From JBFMEX01 sp040752215 (GTDB lineage Bacteria > Pseudomonadota > Alphaproteobacteria > Rhizobiales > Hyphomicrobiaceae): DNA of 13,306 nt. The stretch is from contig JBFMEX010000038.1 of assembly GCA_040752215.1 (NCBI GenBank), forward strand, positions 1-13,306, read 5' to 3'. The position numbers and the translations under genes are program-made. How positions within the stretch are numbered: position 1 is the first letter of the stretch; every line of letters starts with the position of its first letter. Below the pieces are notes generated by a model. That model was not told the origin of the DNA, did not search any database, and was given only the letters and a program-made list of their open reading frames with translations. Shown here piece after piece: positions 1 to 5,192 of this stretch.

Positions 1-243
1 TTCCCGCATTTCGCCGGACCGATGCCGCAGGGCCCGATGGTTCCGCCGACTGGCGCGGCTGGCGCTGGTCCGGCGCAGGGGGCGGCCGGCTACGGCCAGC
101 CGCCGCAGCAACCGGGAACGGGCTACGGCTACGGTCCCGGCCCTGGCTATGGCGCGGGCCCGTATGGCGGCGGGTATGGGCAGCCGCCTTATGGCTACGG
201 CCAGCCGGGGGCATATCCCTATCAGGGAGGTCGTCCGCAATGA
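1..243 (+). CDS. C-terminal part of a Gly/Pro/Tyr-rich protein (5' truncated)
   Basis: The frame is open from base 1 to a TGA at 241-243, so the true start lies outside the window; the ATG at 22 is probably internal. The visible 80 residues are low complexity: a Pro/Gly/Ala segment, then about 40 residues built from GYG, GYGQPP and GPGYG units, ending in GGRPQ. Such Tyr/Gly/Pro tails are usually disordered and occur on membrane or envelope-associated proteins. No catalytic domain is visible, so no function is assigned. The stop overlaps the next gene's start in an ATGA (240-243), implying translational coupling and perhaps joint function with the membrane-anchored protein that follows. The frame is convincing because of that coupling and the regular composition; the identity of the missing N-terminal domain is unknown. 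Confidence 0.75.
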   Translation, partial: FPHFAGPMPQGPMVPPTGAAGAGPAQGAAGYGQPPQQPGTGYGYGPGPGYGAGPYGGGYGQPPYGYGQPGAYPYQGGRPQ

Positions 244-1499
244 CGCCGACGGACGAGGGCGCATCGAGTCCGACCGGCGGGCCCGCACTGGCGCCGCCGA
301 CCGCGACCGCGGCGGCTCCGCCCGTCGCGACTGCGGTAACGGCTTCGGGGCCGAGCACGACCGGGCGGTTCCTCGCCGCGGTCGTGGGTCACCTCGCGTT
401 CGGTGCCCTCGTCCTCGGCGGCGTGCTGTTCTGGCAGAACTATCCCAAGGTCCTGACGCCGATGGCCGACACCGTCTGCGCGGACCACCTGCTCGGCCAG
501 TACCGGTCGGCTCCGGGCACCATGCTGGCCGCGGAGAGGAGCGAGCGCGCCAAGGGCGCGACGCAGGAGAGGTCGGCCGCATCGGCTGCCGGCGCACCGG
601 CGCCCACCGCAGCGAAGGCCGCGTCGGCGGAAAAAGCTGCGCCGACATCCGCCGAGCCGGCTGCGGTACCGCCCACCGGCAGGACGGCCGCGGCATCCGG
701 GCCGGCGGCCGCGACAGCCGAAGCGGTCGCTGCCGCGGCATCTGCGGCTAGGCCGCAGGCGCCGGCGCCTCGATTGCCGGCGGTGACCTCCACCGCGCAG
801 CCGCCGGCACCAACTCCGCCGAGCGTCGGCACCGTCGCGAGCGTGCCGACGCCAGGACCCGATGCGACGGTCGGCGCCCCGCGAACCGGCGTCGCCAGCG
901 AGCGCGAGCCCTCGGCGCTGCCACAGCCGACGCAGACGCGGCCGGTTGCGACGGTGCCGCAGCCGCCGGCAACCGTCGCCTTGCCGACCACCCCCTCCTC
1001 GGCACCGGTTGCCGCATCGGCAGTCGTCTCCGCACCTGCTCCCGCTGCCGCTCCTCCGGCGGCGGCGCCCGCGGCTGCTTCGGCGGCACAGCTACCGGCA
1101 GCCGTCGCGGCGAAAAGCGAGCCGGCCAGGCCGGCGCCACCGGCCGTTGCGGCGCCGCTCACCGAGCGCTGGCAATCGGCGCGCACCGCCTACCGCTCCG
1201 GGGATCCGAGGGCGATCGAGCGCTACGCGCAGCTGATCAAGGACTTTCCCGATGTCGCCGATCTGCCGGGCGAGCTCGGCAACATCTTCTACGGCGCCGG
1301 TCGGATGCAGGACGCCGCAGAGCAGTACTTCGAAGCGGCACAACGCCATCTGCGCGGGCAGTCGCCGGGCATGGCGGCGTGTCTGGTCGCAGTGTTGAAG
1401 CGTCTCAACTCGCCGCTCGCGGATAGGCTTGCCGAGCAGGCCAAGGCGCCGTGTCCGCTGGCCACGCAGGATGCGGGCAAGGGCGCGCGCTCGGGCTGA
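240..1499 (+). CDS. membrane-anchored Ala/Pro-rich protein with TPR-like C-terminal domain
   Basis: This 419-residue protein starts in an ATGA overlap with the upstream gene. Residues 1-43 are Pro/Ala/Thr-rich and probably cytoplasmic. One hydrophobic segment at about 44-65 (FLAAVVGHLAFGALVLGGVLF) anchors it in the inner membrane. A short conserved-looking stretch with Cys80 (MADTVCADHLLGQY) follows. Residues about 110-305 are a disordered Ala/Pro/Val/Thr linker that could span the periplasm. Residues 307-400 form a compact helical domain with TPR-like features: an A/Y/A/Y pattern, then a GELGNIFYGAGRMQDAAEQYFEAA helix pair. The design resembles envelope scaffold proteins, but no named family is recognised. 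Topology (short N-terminus in, long C-terminus out) is inferred. Long antisense frames across this gene are composition artefacts. Confidence 0.85.
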   Translation: MTPTDEGASSPTGGPALAPPTATAAAPPVATAVTASGPSTTGRFLAAVVGHLAFGALVLGGVLFWQNYPKVLTPMADTVCADHLLGQYRSAPGTMLAAERSERAKGATQERSAASAAGAPAPTAAKAASAEKAAPTSAEPAAVPPTGRTAAASGPAAATAEAVAAAASAARPQAPAPRLPAVTSTAQPPAPTPPSVGTVASVPTPGPDATVGAPRTGVASEREPSALPQPTQTRPVATVPQPPATVALPTTPSSAPVAASAVVSAPAPAAAPPAAAPAAASAAQLPAAVAAKSEPARPAPPAVAAPLTERWQSARTAYRSGDPRAIERYAQLIKDFPDVADLPGELGNIFYGAGRMQDAAEQYFEAAQRHLRGQSPGMAACLVAVLKRLNSPLADRLAEQAKAPCPLATQDAGKGARSG

Positions 1500-1568
1500 G
1501 GCCATTCACGAAGATGCTGGAGTGCGGGATCGGCCTGGCGAGGCATACGCCGCAGTGGAGTTGATTAT

Positions 1569-1601
1569 CGCCGGCCGGAACCACGAGGGCTCCGACCGGC
1601 G
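1569..1601. terminator. hairpin between convergent genes, possible bidirectional terminator
   Basis: CGCCGGCCGGA (1569-1579) pairs with TCCGACCGGCG (1591-1601) over 11 positions with one C/A mismatch; the loop is 11 nt. It lies between the plus-strand stop at 1499 and the minus-strand stop at 1611. Neither side has a clear T-run, so it would be a weak or factor-assisted terminator. Confidence 0.4.
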
Positions 1602-1610
1602 TGCTCACGA

Positions 1611-1736
1611 TCAACCGTTGAGCAGCGGCATGATGGTCGCCGCGATGATGAGACCGAGGGCGGCGAACATGGCGGCGCTCTCGAGCAGCAGCGACAGATC
1701 ACATCTGCCGCACGGATCCTTTCTCTTCTCGGTCAT
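1611..1736 (-). CDS. 41-aa single-span membrane protein with CxxC motif (second of a tandem pair)
   Basis: The frame could extend further upstream, but the start is placed at the ATG at 1736-1734 because an AGGAGAAGGAGAA purine tract sits just upstream. The 41-residue product has a charged N-terminus (MTEKRKDPCGRC, Cys9 and Cys12 forming CGRC) and one hydrophobic helix at about 18-38. It lies 47 nt downstream of a similar 45-aa gene on the same strand. The two share the order CxxC, then [LM]LE[ST]xxM, then an Ala/Ile-rich helix, so they look like diverged duplicates. A CxxC next to a membrane segment could bind metal or undergo thiol redox chemistry, but this is inference. No family is recognised. 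Confidence comes from the ribosome binding site and the paralogue, not from length. Confidence 0.65.
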   Translation of the reverse strand: MTEKRKDPCGRCDLSLLLESAAMFAALGLIIAATIMPLLNG

Positions 1737-1783
1737 GGTCGGTTCTCCTTCTCCTGGTTCGCGTGGTGGCCGTGATCGACGGC

Positions 1784-1921
1784 TCAGGCGAAGAGATGGA
1801 CGAGGGCCGGCGCCACGAGCGGCGCGGCAAAGGCGAGGACCGAGAGCGCGATCATGCCGACGGTCTCGAGCATCAGCCCGATGCAGCCCTGGCATGTCGT
1901 CGTGTCGTTGACAGTGGTCAT
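1784..1921 (-). CDS. 45-aa single-span membrane protein with CxxC motif (first of a tandem pair)
   Basis: The start is the ATG at 1921-1919, preceded by AAGGAG 8 nt away (read on the minus strand). Upstream extension of the frame would be Arg/Pro-rich translation of non-coding DNA and is rejected. The 45-residue product carries MTTVNDTTTCQGC (CQGC at 10-13), followed by IGLMLETVGM and a hydrophobic helix to about residue 42, ending VHLFA. It is the probable paralogue of the 41-aa gene 47 nt downstream, with which it is likely co-transcribed from a promoter in the AT-richer region beyond 2100. A small single-span protein with a vicinal cysteine pair at the membrane edge may bind metal, dimerise or act as a subunit of a larger complex; none of this can be shown from sequence alone. 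Confidence 0.65.
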   Translation of the reverse strand: MTTVNDTTTCQGCIGLMLETVGMIALSVLAFAAPLVAPALVHLFA

Positions 1922-1998
1922 CTCATGATCTCCTTTCCTTCGCATCGGCACGGCGCGCGCGGCTTTTTCTTGCGTCACGCCATTCTCGAGGCCCCCTC

Positions 1999-2028
1999 GG
2001 CACCCTCGACCTCGCGGTCGAGCGTGCC
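1999..2028. repeat. 12-bp inverted repeat with 4-nt loop
   Basis: GGCAC-c-CTCGACC (1999-2011), loop TCGC (2012-2015), GGTCGAG-c-GTGCC (2016-2028): 12 paired bases interrupted by one C/C mismatch. It lies about 78 nt upstream of the 45-aa gene's start, so it would sit in its leader if transcription begins beyond 2100. No T-run follows on either strand, so it is not a standard terminator; it may be a leader structure or protein site. Confidence 0.5.
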
Positions 2029-2112
2029 TCGCTCCTCTCGTCCTCGCCCCTCGCGCCGGATCGCAGAGACAGTCCGTGACCGGCGAGAGGGATCGAAGCC
2101 CGATGCAGTTCG

Positions 2113-2142
2113 TATTAGGATGTGCGAATGTATGAATATCAA
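2113..2142 (-). promoter_or_regulatory. weak candidate sigma70-type promoter for the CxxC gene pair
   Basis: On the minus strand, TTGATA (2142-2137) and CTAATA (2118-2113) are 18 nt apart, within the locally AT-rich block. Match to consensus is partial and the leader to the 1921 start would be about 185 nt. Low confidence. Confidence 0.2.
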
Positions 2143-2351
2143 GACCACAGAGTTGACAGTTTGTCGCATCTGAAAATTTGTGCAGGCCATAATTTATCCG
2201 TGGTTTATCAGCGCGTTGTCGCAATTGTCCGAGGTAGGACGGCAGCTCCCGGAAGAAAAAATGTGATCGCCCTCGGTCGGATTTCGGCCGGCTCCGCCGC
2301 CCGGTGGGTGGCATGATGGGCATGAAAACGAATCATGTTCAGGAGGCTCCG

Positions 2352-2603
2352 ATGACCCTCGCTCGCGCCGCAGTCGTGCTGGGTCTGGCGTGGATTGCGG
2401 CGATGGCGGTGCTTTGCCTGCAGAGCTGGCCGACGATCCCGCTCGATCTCGATGCGCGCGACCCGGCGCTGCTTGCTGCCTACCGCAGGGCCGGGCTGGT
2501 GCACTCCGTCCGGTATGCGGCAGCGGCACTGGTGCCGGCGGCACTGCTGCTGGTGGCGGCCCGGATCCTCGACCGGCGTCGCGGGGCCCCTTCCGGCGAC
2601 TGA
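2352..2603 (+). CDS. 83-aa two-span membrane protein, function unknown
   Basis: The start at 2352 is chosen because AGGAGG (2341-2346) lies 5 nt upstream; an upstream in-frame ATG at 2304 lacks such a site. The product has a hydrophobic helix at about 5-24 (ending AMAVLCLQ), a polar loop with PTIPLDLDARDPALLAAYRRAG, a second helix at about 53-71, and a basic tail (RILDRRRGAPSGD). This predicts two inner-membrane spans with the acidic loop outside and the basic tail inside. It is not a recognised family. The spacing to the following secreted hydrolase (157 nt containing several inverted repeats) suggests separate or regulated transcription. The strong Shine-Dalgarno and consistent third-position GC support it as real. 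Confidence 0.72.
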   Translation: MTLARAAVVLGLAWIAAMAVLCLQSWPTIPLDLDARDPALLAAYRRAGLVHSVRYAAAALVPAALLLVAARILDRRRGAPSGD

Positions 2604-2648
2604 CGGCGGGCACGGTAGTCTGCTGCGCGCTCGTGTCGCTGGGTTTGG

Positions 2649-2688
2649 GTGACGACGATCATATTCGTCACATCGAATATTCGGCACG
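2649..2688. repeat. inverted repeat, palindrome and direct repeats upstream of the hydrolase gene
   Basis: GTGACGA (2649-2655) is inverted as TCGTCAC (2665-2671) across 9 nt; CGAATATTCG (2674-2683) is a perfect 10-bp palindrome. ATATTCGTCAC (2661-2671) recurs with one change as ATATTCGGCAC (2678-2688), a 17-nt period. This is the AT-richest part of the spacer and a plausible operator for the hydrolase gene. Confidence 0.45.
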
Positions 2689-2715
2689 CTCGGCCCATCC
2701 TGAATGGGCGAGCGT
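2686..2715. repeat. 12-bp hairpin with one bulge upstream of the hydrolase gene
   Basis: ACGCTC (2686-2691), bulged G, GCCCAT (2693-2698), loop CCTGA, ATGGGC-GAGCGT (2704-2715). No T-run follows on the plus strand, so a terminator role for the upstream membrane protein gene is possible but not shown. Confidence 0.45.
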
Positions 2716-2760
2716 CCGCAGCGCGCGGGGCTCGACATCGAAGACTAGGGAGTCGCCGCC

Positions 2761-3582
2761 ATGAGAACCCGTTCCCTCGCCGTGGCTGCTGCGCTGTGGC
2801 TCGGCTCTGCCGCCACCGCCTCGGCCGAAACCGTCGTCCTCGTGCAGGGCTATCTCGGCTCGCCGGGCACTTGGCGCAATTCCGGCATCGCCGCCACGCT
2901 GCACAATCACGGCTGGGCGGACAGTGGGCATCTGACCCTTTCGCCGGCCGGCGTGCTGAAATTCGGCCCCACGGCCGAGAACGGGCGCCGCCTCGTGACC
3001 GTCGACCTGCCGACGGAGGCGCCGACCGTGATCCAGGCCGACATGCTCGCCCACTACGTCGCCGAGCTGCGCCGGCAGACCGGCGAGAAGCGGGTGGTGG
3101 TCGTCGGCCACTCGGCCGGCGGTGTGGTCGGCCGGCTGGCGATGGTGCGCCATCCGGGCGCCGGCATCGACGGCCTCGTCACGATCGCCAGCCCCCACCT
3201 CGGCACCGGCGCCGCGGACATGGGCCGCGTGATCGGCCAGTCGCCGCTCTCCTGGATCACTCCGTTCCTCGGCCTCGGCACCGTCAACCGCTCGCAGGCG
3301 CTCTATCACGACCTTTCCGAGGAGCGCCCGTGGAACCTGCTCGGCTGGCTCAACCGGCAGCCGCATCCGGAGGCGAGCTACGTCTCCGTCGTGCGCGTGC
3401 GCAACGGCGCCCGGCCCGATCTCGGCGACTCGATCGCCTACGGCTTCAGCCAGGACATGAACGTGGTGCCGGCGCTGCAGGGCAAGGCCGAGACGGTGTT
3501 CTCGCCGGGCGACCATGGCCTGCGCCCCGACGACGGGCTGCTGCTGGTCGACCTCTTGAAGCGGATGACGCCGTCGGTGTGA
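2761..3582 (+). CDS. secreted alpha/beta hydrolase (lipase/PGAP1-like)
   Basis: This 273-residue protein starts with a clear Sec signal peptide (MRTRSLAVAAALWLGSAATASA, likely cut after Ala22). The mature part begins with the beta-strand ETVVLVQGYLGSPGTW typical of the oxyanion region. The nucleophile elbow is GHSAG at 116-120, giving Ser118. The probable acid is Asp232 in SQDMNVVP and the probable base is His252 in SPGDHGL, in the order and spacing expected for lipase/PGAP1-type serine hydrolases. Ester hydrolysis in the periplasm or outside the cell is inferred; the substrate (lipid, polyester or other ester) cannot be read from the sequence. AGGGAG at 2747-2752, 8 nt upstream, supports the start. 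A strong terminator follows at 3618, so it ends its transcript. A 321-aa frame overlapping on the same strand is a shadow. Confidence 0.9.
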   Translation: MRTRSLAVAAALWLGSAATASAETVVLVQGYLGSPGTWRNSGIAATLHNHGWADSGHLTLSPAGVLKFGPTAENGRRLVTVDLPTEAPTVIQADMLAHYVAELRRQTGEKRVVVVGHSAGGVVGRLAMVRHPGAGIDGLVTIASPHLGTGAADMGRVIGQSPLSWITPFLGLGTVNRSQALYHDLSEERPWNLLGWLNRQPHPEASYVSVVRVRNGARPDLGDSIAYGFSQDMNVVPALQGKAETVFSPGDHGLRPDDGLLLVDLLKRMTPSV

Positions 3583-3617
3583 CGCGGCGGCGCGTACAGT
3601 CTCGATGCAAGTGACGA

Positions 3618-3647
3618 ATGCCGCCGGGTGGACCGGCGGCATTTTTC
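3618..3647 (+). terminator. intrinsic terminator after the secreted hydrolase
   Basis: AATGCCGCCGG (3618-3628) pairs perfectly with CCGGCGGCATT (3634-3644) around a 5-nt loop, and the stem runs into a T-run (3643-3647). It lies 36 nt past the hydrolase stop. This is a textbook Rho-independent terminator and separates the hydrolase from the hydratase gene. Confidence 0.85.
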
Positions 3648-3758
3648 GTGGTGCCGTCACACGGCTCGGCGCCCCCCGTCGGCCCCATCGGCGCTGGTCG
3701 GATATCGAGCTATAGAAGACATCTTGGATGGCGAAATGAGCTGAGCCGGAGGGCACAC

Positions 3759-4589
3759 ATGTCCCGATCGCTGTCTGCCGACCGGGTGAGCGCCATTGCC
3801 GCGGAGGCGCTGTCGCTGCTCGGTACCGGCCGGCAGGTGGCGCCGTTCACGGCGCGCTACCCCGATCTCGACCTCGGCCAGGCCTACGAGGTTGCCGCCC
3901 GGCTGCGCGATCTCAGGGCGTCGCGTGACGAGCGCGCAGTCGGGCGCAAGATCGGCTTCACCAATCGAGCCGTGTGGGCCAGCAGGGGCATCGCGGCGCC
4001 GATGTGGGGCTACATGTTCGACACCACGGTGCACGATCTATCGGCAACGGGTGGCACGTTCGCGCTGGGCGCTCTCCCCGAGCCGCGCATCGAGCCGGAG
4101 ATCGTGGTGCATCTCGCGGCCGCGCCCACGCCCGGCATGAGCGAGGCCGAGCTGCTCGAATGCATCGACTGGGTCGCGCACGGCTTCGAGATCGTGTTCT
4201 CGATCTTTCCGGGCTGGCGGTTCGAGGCGGCGGACGCGACGGTCGCCTACGGGGTTCATGGCGCGCTGCTGCTCGGCGAGCGGCGCGCTGTTCGAGACGA
4301 TCGTGCCGACTGGGGCCGGCGGTTGTCGGATTTCGACATCGAGCTGGCGCGCGGCGACGGCGCGACCTGGCATGGGCAGGCGCGGAACGTGCTCGGCGGG
4401 CCGCTGACGGCGCTGAGGTTCCTGGTCGAGGAGATCGCGCGCCATCCCGCGAGCGAGCCGCTTGGTGCCGGCGAGATCGTGACCACCGGCACGCTGACCG
4501 AGGCGCCGGCGGCGGTGCCCGGTGAGCGATGGTCGACCCGTCTCGGCGGCGGGATCGGTCTGAACGGTCTCGAGCTGGCGTTCGCATGA
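3759..4589 (+). CDS. 2-keto-4-pentenoate hydratase / fumarylacetoacetase-like family protein
   Basis: The start at 3759 is set by GGAGGG (3748-3753) 5 nt upstream; a longer frame back to 3618 would run through the terminator and is rejected. The 276-residue product has the normal length of the MhpD/HpcG hydratase and 4-oxalocrotonate decarboxylase group. Diagnostic segments are GRKIGFTN (62-69), EPRIEPEIVVHLA (Glu112, Glu114) and HGFEIVFSIF (Glu144), which supply the divalent-metal ligands in this family, then LGAGEIVTTGTLT (235-247) and a C-terminal GGGIGLNGLEL. Family members hydrate 2-hydroxy-dienoates in meta-cleavage of aromatic compounds or decarboxylate related acids; which substrate applies here cannot be told. 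No other ring-cleavage genes are in view, so it stands alone. A TATAGA at 3711-3716 may be its -10 element, without a matching -35. Confidence 0.9.
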   Translation: MSRSLSADRVSAIAAEALSLLGTGRQVAPFTARYPDLDLGQAYEVAARLRDLRASRDERAVGRKIGFTNRAVWASRGIAAPMWGYMFDTTVHDLSATGGTFALGALPEPRIEPEIVVHLAAAPTPGMSEAELLECIDWVAHGFEIVFSIFPGWRFEAADATVAYGVHGALLLGERRAVRDDRADWGRRLSDFDIELARGDGATWHGQARNVLGGPLTALRFLVEEIARHPASEPLGAGEIVTTGTLTEAPAAVPGERWSTRLGGGIGLNGLELAFA

Positions 4590-4780
4590 GGCGCAGCCAG
4601 TGCCTTGTCCGACGTCACCGCGGCACGGCAGCGGCGAAATGCCGGGTCTTGACCCGATCGCCGGTGTCAAGCGCCGTTGTGTGTAATGGCGAAATCAGGA
4701 AATTGTGTCTCTGAAAGTCTCACGATCGCGATCTCGGCCGAGTATTCGGGGTCGTTGCCAGCGACGAGCAGCAGCGCGCC

Positions 4781-4978
4781 ATGATCGCCGGAGGCCTCGC
4801 CATCCGCGACGCCGTCGCCGAAGACTGCACCCGCGACGGCAGCCTGCGCACCGCCGCGGTCGCCAACTTGGGCGCGAGCTTCAGCGCACCGCCGATCGGC
4901 GGCCAATCCCCATGGCTCGACGACCCATCGAAACGCCCGGCGACGCTGGAGCGGACGGGCGAGGTGGTGGGGCGGTAG
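4781..4978 (+). CDS. doubtful 65-aa ORF, possibly the 3' remnant of a lost gene
   Basis: The frame is open from just after a TGA at 4712-4714 to a TAG at 4976-4978, with an ATG at 4781. Third codon positions are nearly all G or C, as in the real genes here, which argues for present or past coding. No convincing ribosome binding site precedes the ATG, and the open frame continues 22 codons upstream of it without an alternative start that has a site. The translation (for example AVANLGASFSAPPIGG and PWLDDPSKRPATLERTGEVV) is not low complexity but matches no family known to me. It may be a truncated gene end, a small unknown gene, or chance. A minus-strand frame over the same bases is less convincing. 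Confidence 0.25.
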   Translation: MIAGGLAIRDAVAEDCTRDGSLRTAAVANLGASFSAPPIGGQSPWLDDPSKRPATLERTGEVVGR

Positions 4979-5055
4979 GGGGGATTGGCGGTGGATAGGC
5001 AAGCGGATTCGCGGACGGAGGAAGCCTGGAGCGCGTCCTCAACAGAACTCTTTCT

Positions 5056-5100
5056 GAGCACCAGCACTCTCTGACCAACTTGACCAACGCTGCTGGTCTC
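5056..5100. repeat. inverted repeat enclosing a TGACCAAC direct repeat
   Basis: GAG-c-ACCAGCA (5056-5066) pairs with TGCTGGTCTC (5091-5100) with one bulged C; between them TGACCAAC occurs twice (5072-5079 and 5081-5088, 9-nt period). The second copy overlaps a -35-like TTGACC (5080-5085). It probably belongs to the control region of the TPR operon. Confidence 0.4.
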
Positions 5101-5109
5101 AGATCCAAA

Positions 5110-5132
5110 TATCCGATAGAGTAACTCGGATA
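5110..5132. promoter_or_regulatory. candidate operator TATCCGA-N9-TCGGATA upstream of the TPR operon
   Basis: Perfect 7-bp inverted arms (5110-5116 and 5126-5132) are separated by 9 nt, so like half-site positions lie 16 bp apart, about one and a half helical turns. The element lies 60 nt upstream of the TPR start and just downstream of TTGACC at 5080. A dimeric regulator site is the likeliest reading; the regulator is unknown. Confidence 0.45.
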
Positions 5133-5192
5133 AGTGGTTGCCGCGAAGGGGCACGAGCGGGCCTTGATCTCGACACAAAGAGGAGCGCAGCC

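Larger units (their letters stand above)
1922..2351. other. 430-nt divergent intergenic region
   Basis: This spacer separates the minus-strand mini-gene pair from the plus-strand two-span membrane protein, so it should hold promoters in both directions. Bases 1950-2100 are GC-rich and contain a strong hairpin (1999-2028). Bases about 2105-2215 are clearly AT-richer than the surroundings. They hold a perfect TTGACA (2153-2158) and a CATAAT (2188-2193) on the plus strand, but with 29 nt between them they do not form one promoter. On the minus strand, TTGATA (2142-2137) and CTAATA (2118-2113) are 18 nt apart. Short open frames here lack ribosome binding sites and coding-like composition. Confidence 0.5.
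4590..5192. other. 603-nt gene-poor region
   Basis: Between the hydratase stop and the TPR gene no confident gene is visible. Bases 4643-4656 form a small CGGGT/ACCCG dyad without a T-run. Bases 4715-4978 hold a coding-like frame described separately. Bases 5056-5132 hold inverted and direct repeats that look like the promoter region of the TPR operon. The low gene content and the orphan frame suggest decay or past rearrangement. Confidence 0.5.

Noticed and set aside
440..1186. 248-codon minus-strand Ala/Gly-rich frame
   Set aside because: It is the complement of the Ala/Pro linker of the plus-strand gene; GCC/GGC repeats read as Ala/Gly on either strand.
2153..2193. Plus-strand promoter formed by TTGACA and CATAAT
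   Set aside because: The two hexamers are 29 nt apart, too far for one sigma70-type promoter; each lacks a partner at 16-18 nt.
2649..3614. 321-codon plus-strand frame and 362-codon minus-strand frame overlapping the hydrolase
   Set aside because: Both are Arg/Pro or His/Val-rich shadows of the hydrolase, which has a signal peptide, GHSAG and a good ribosome site.
3618..3758. Upstream extension of the hydratase frame to a start at 3618
   Set aside because: The extra 47 residues would be translated from an intrinsic terminator, and the ATG at 3759 has GGAGGG in front of it.
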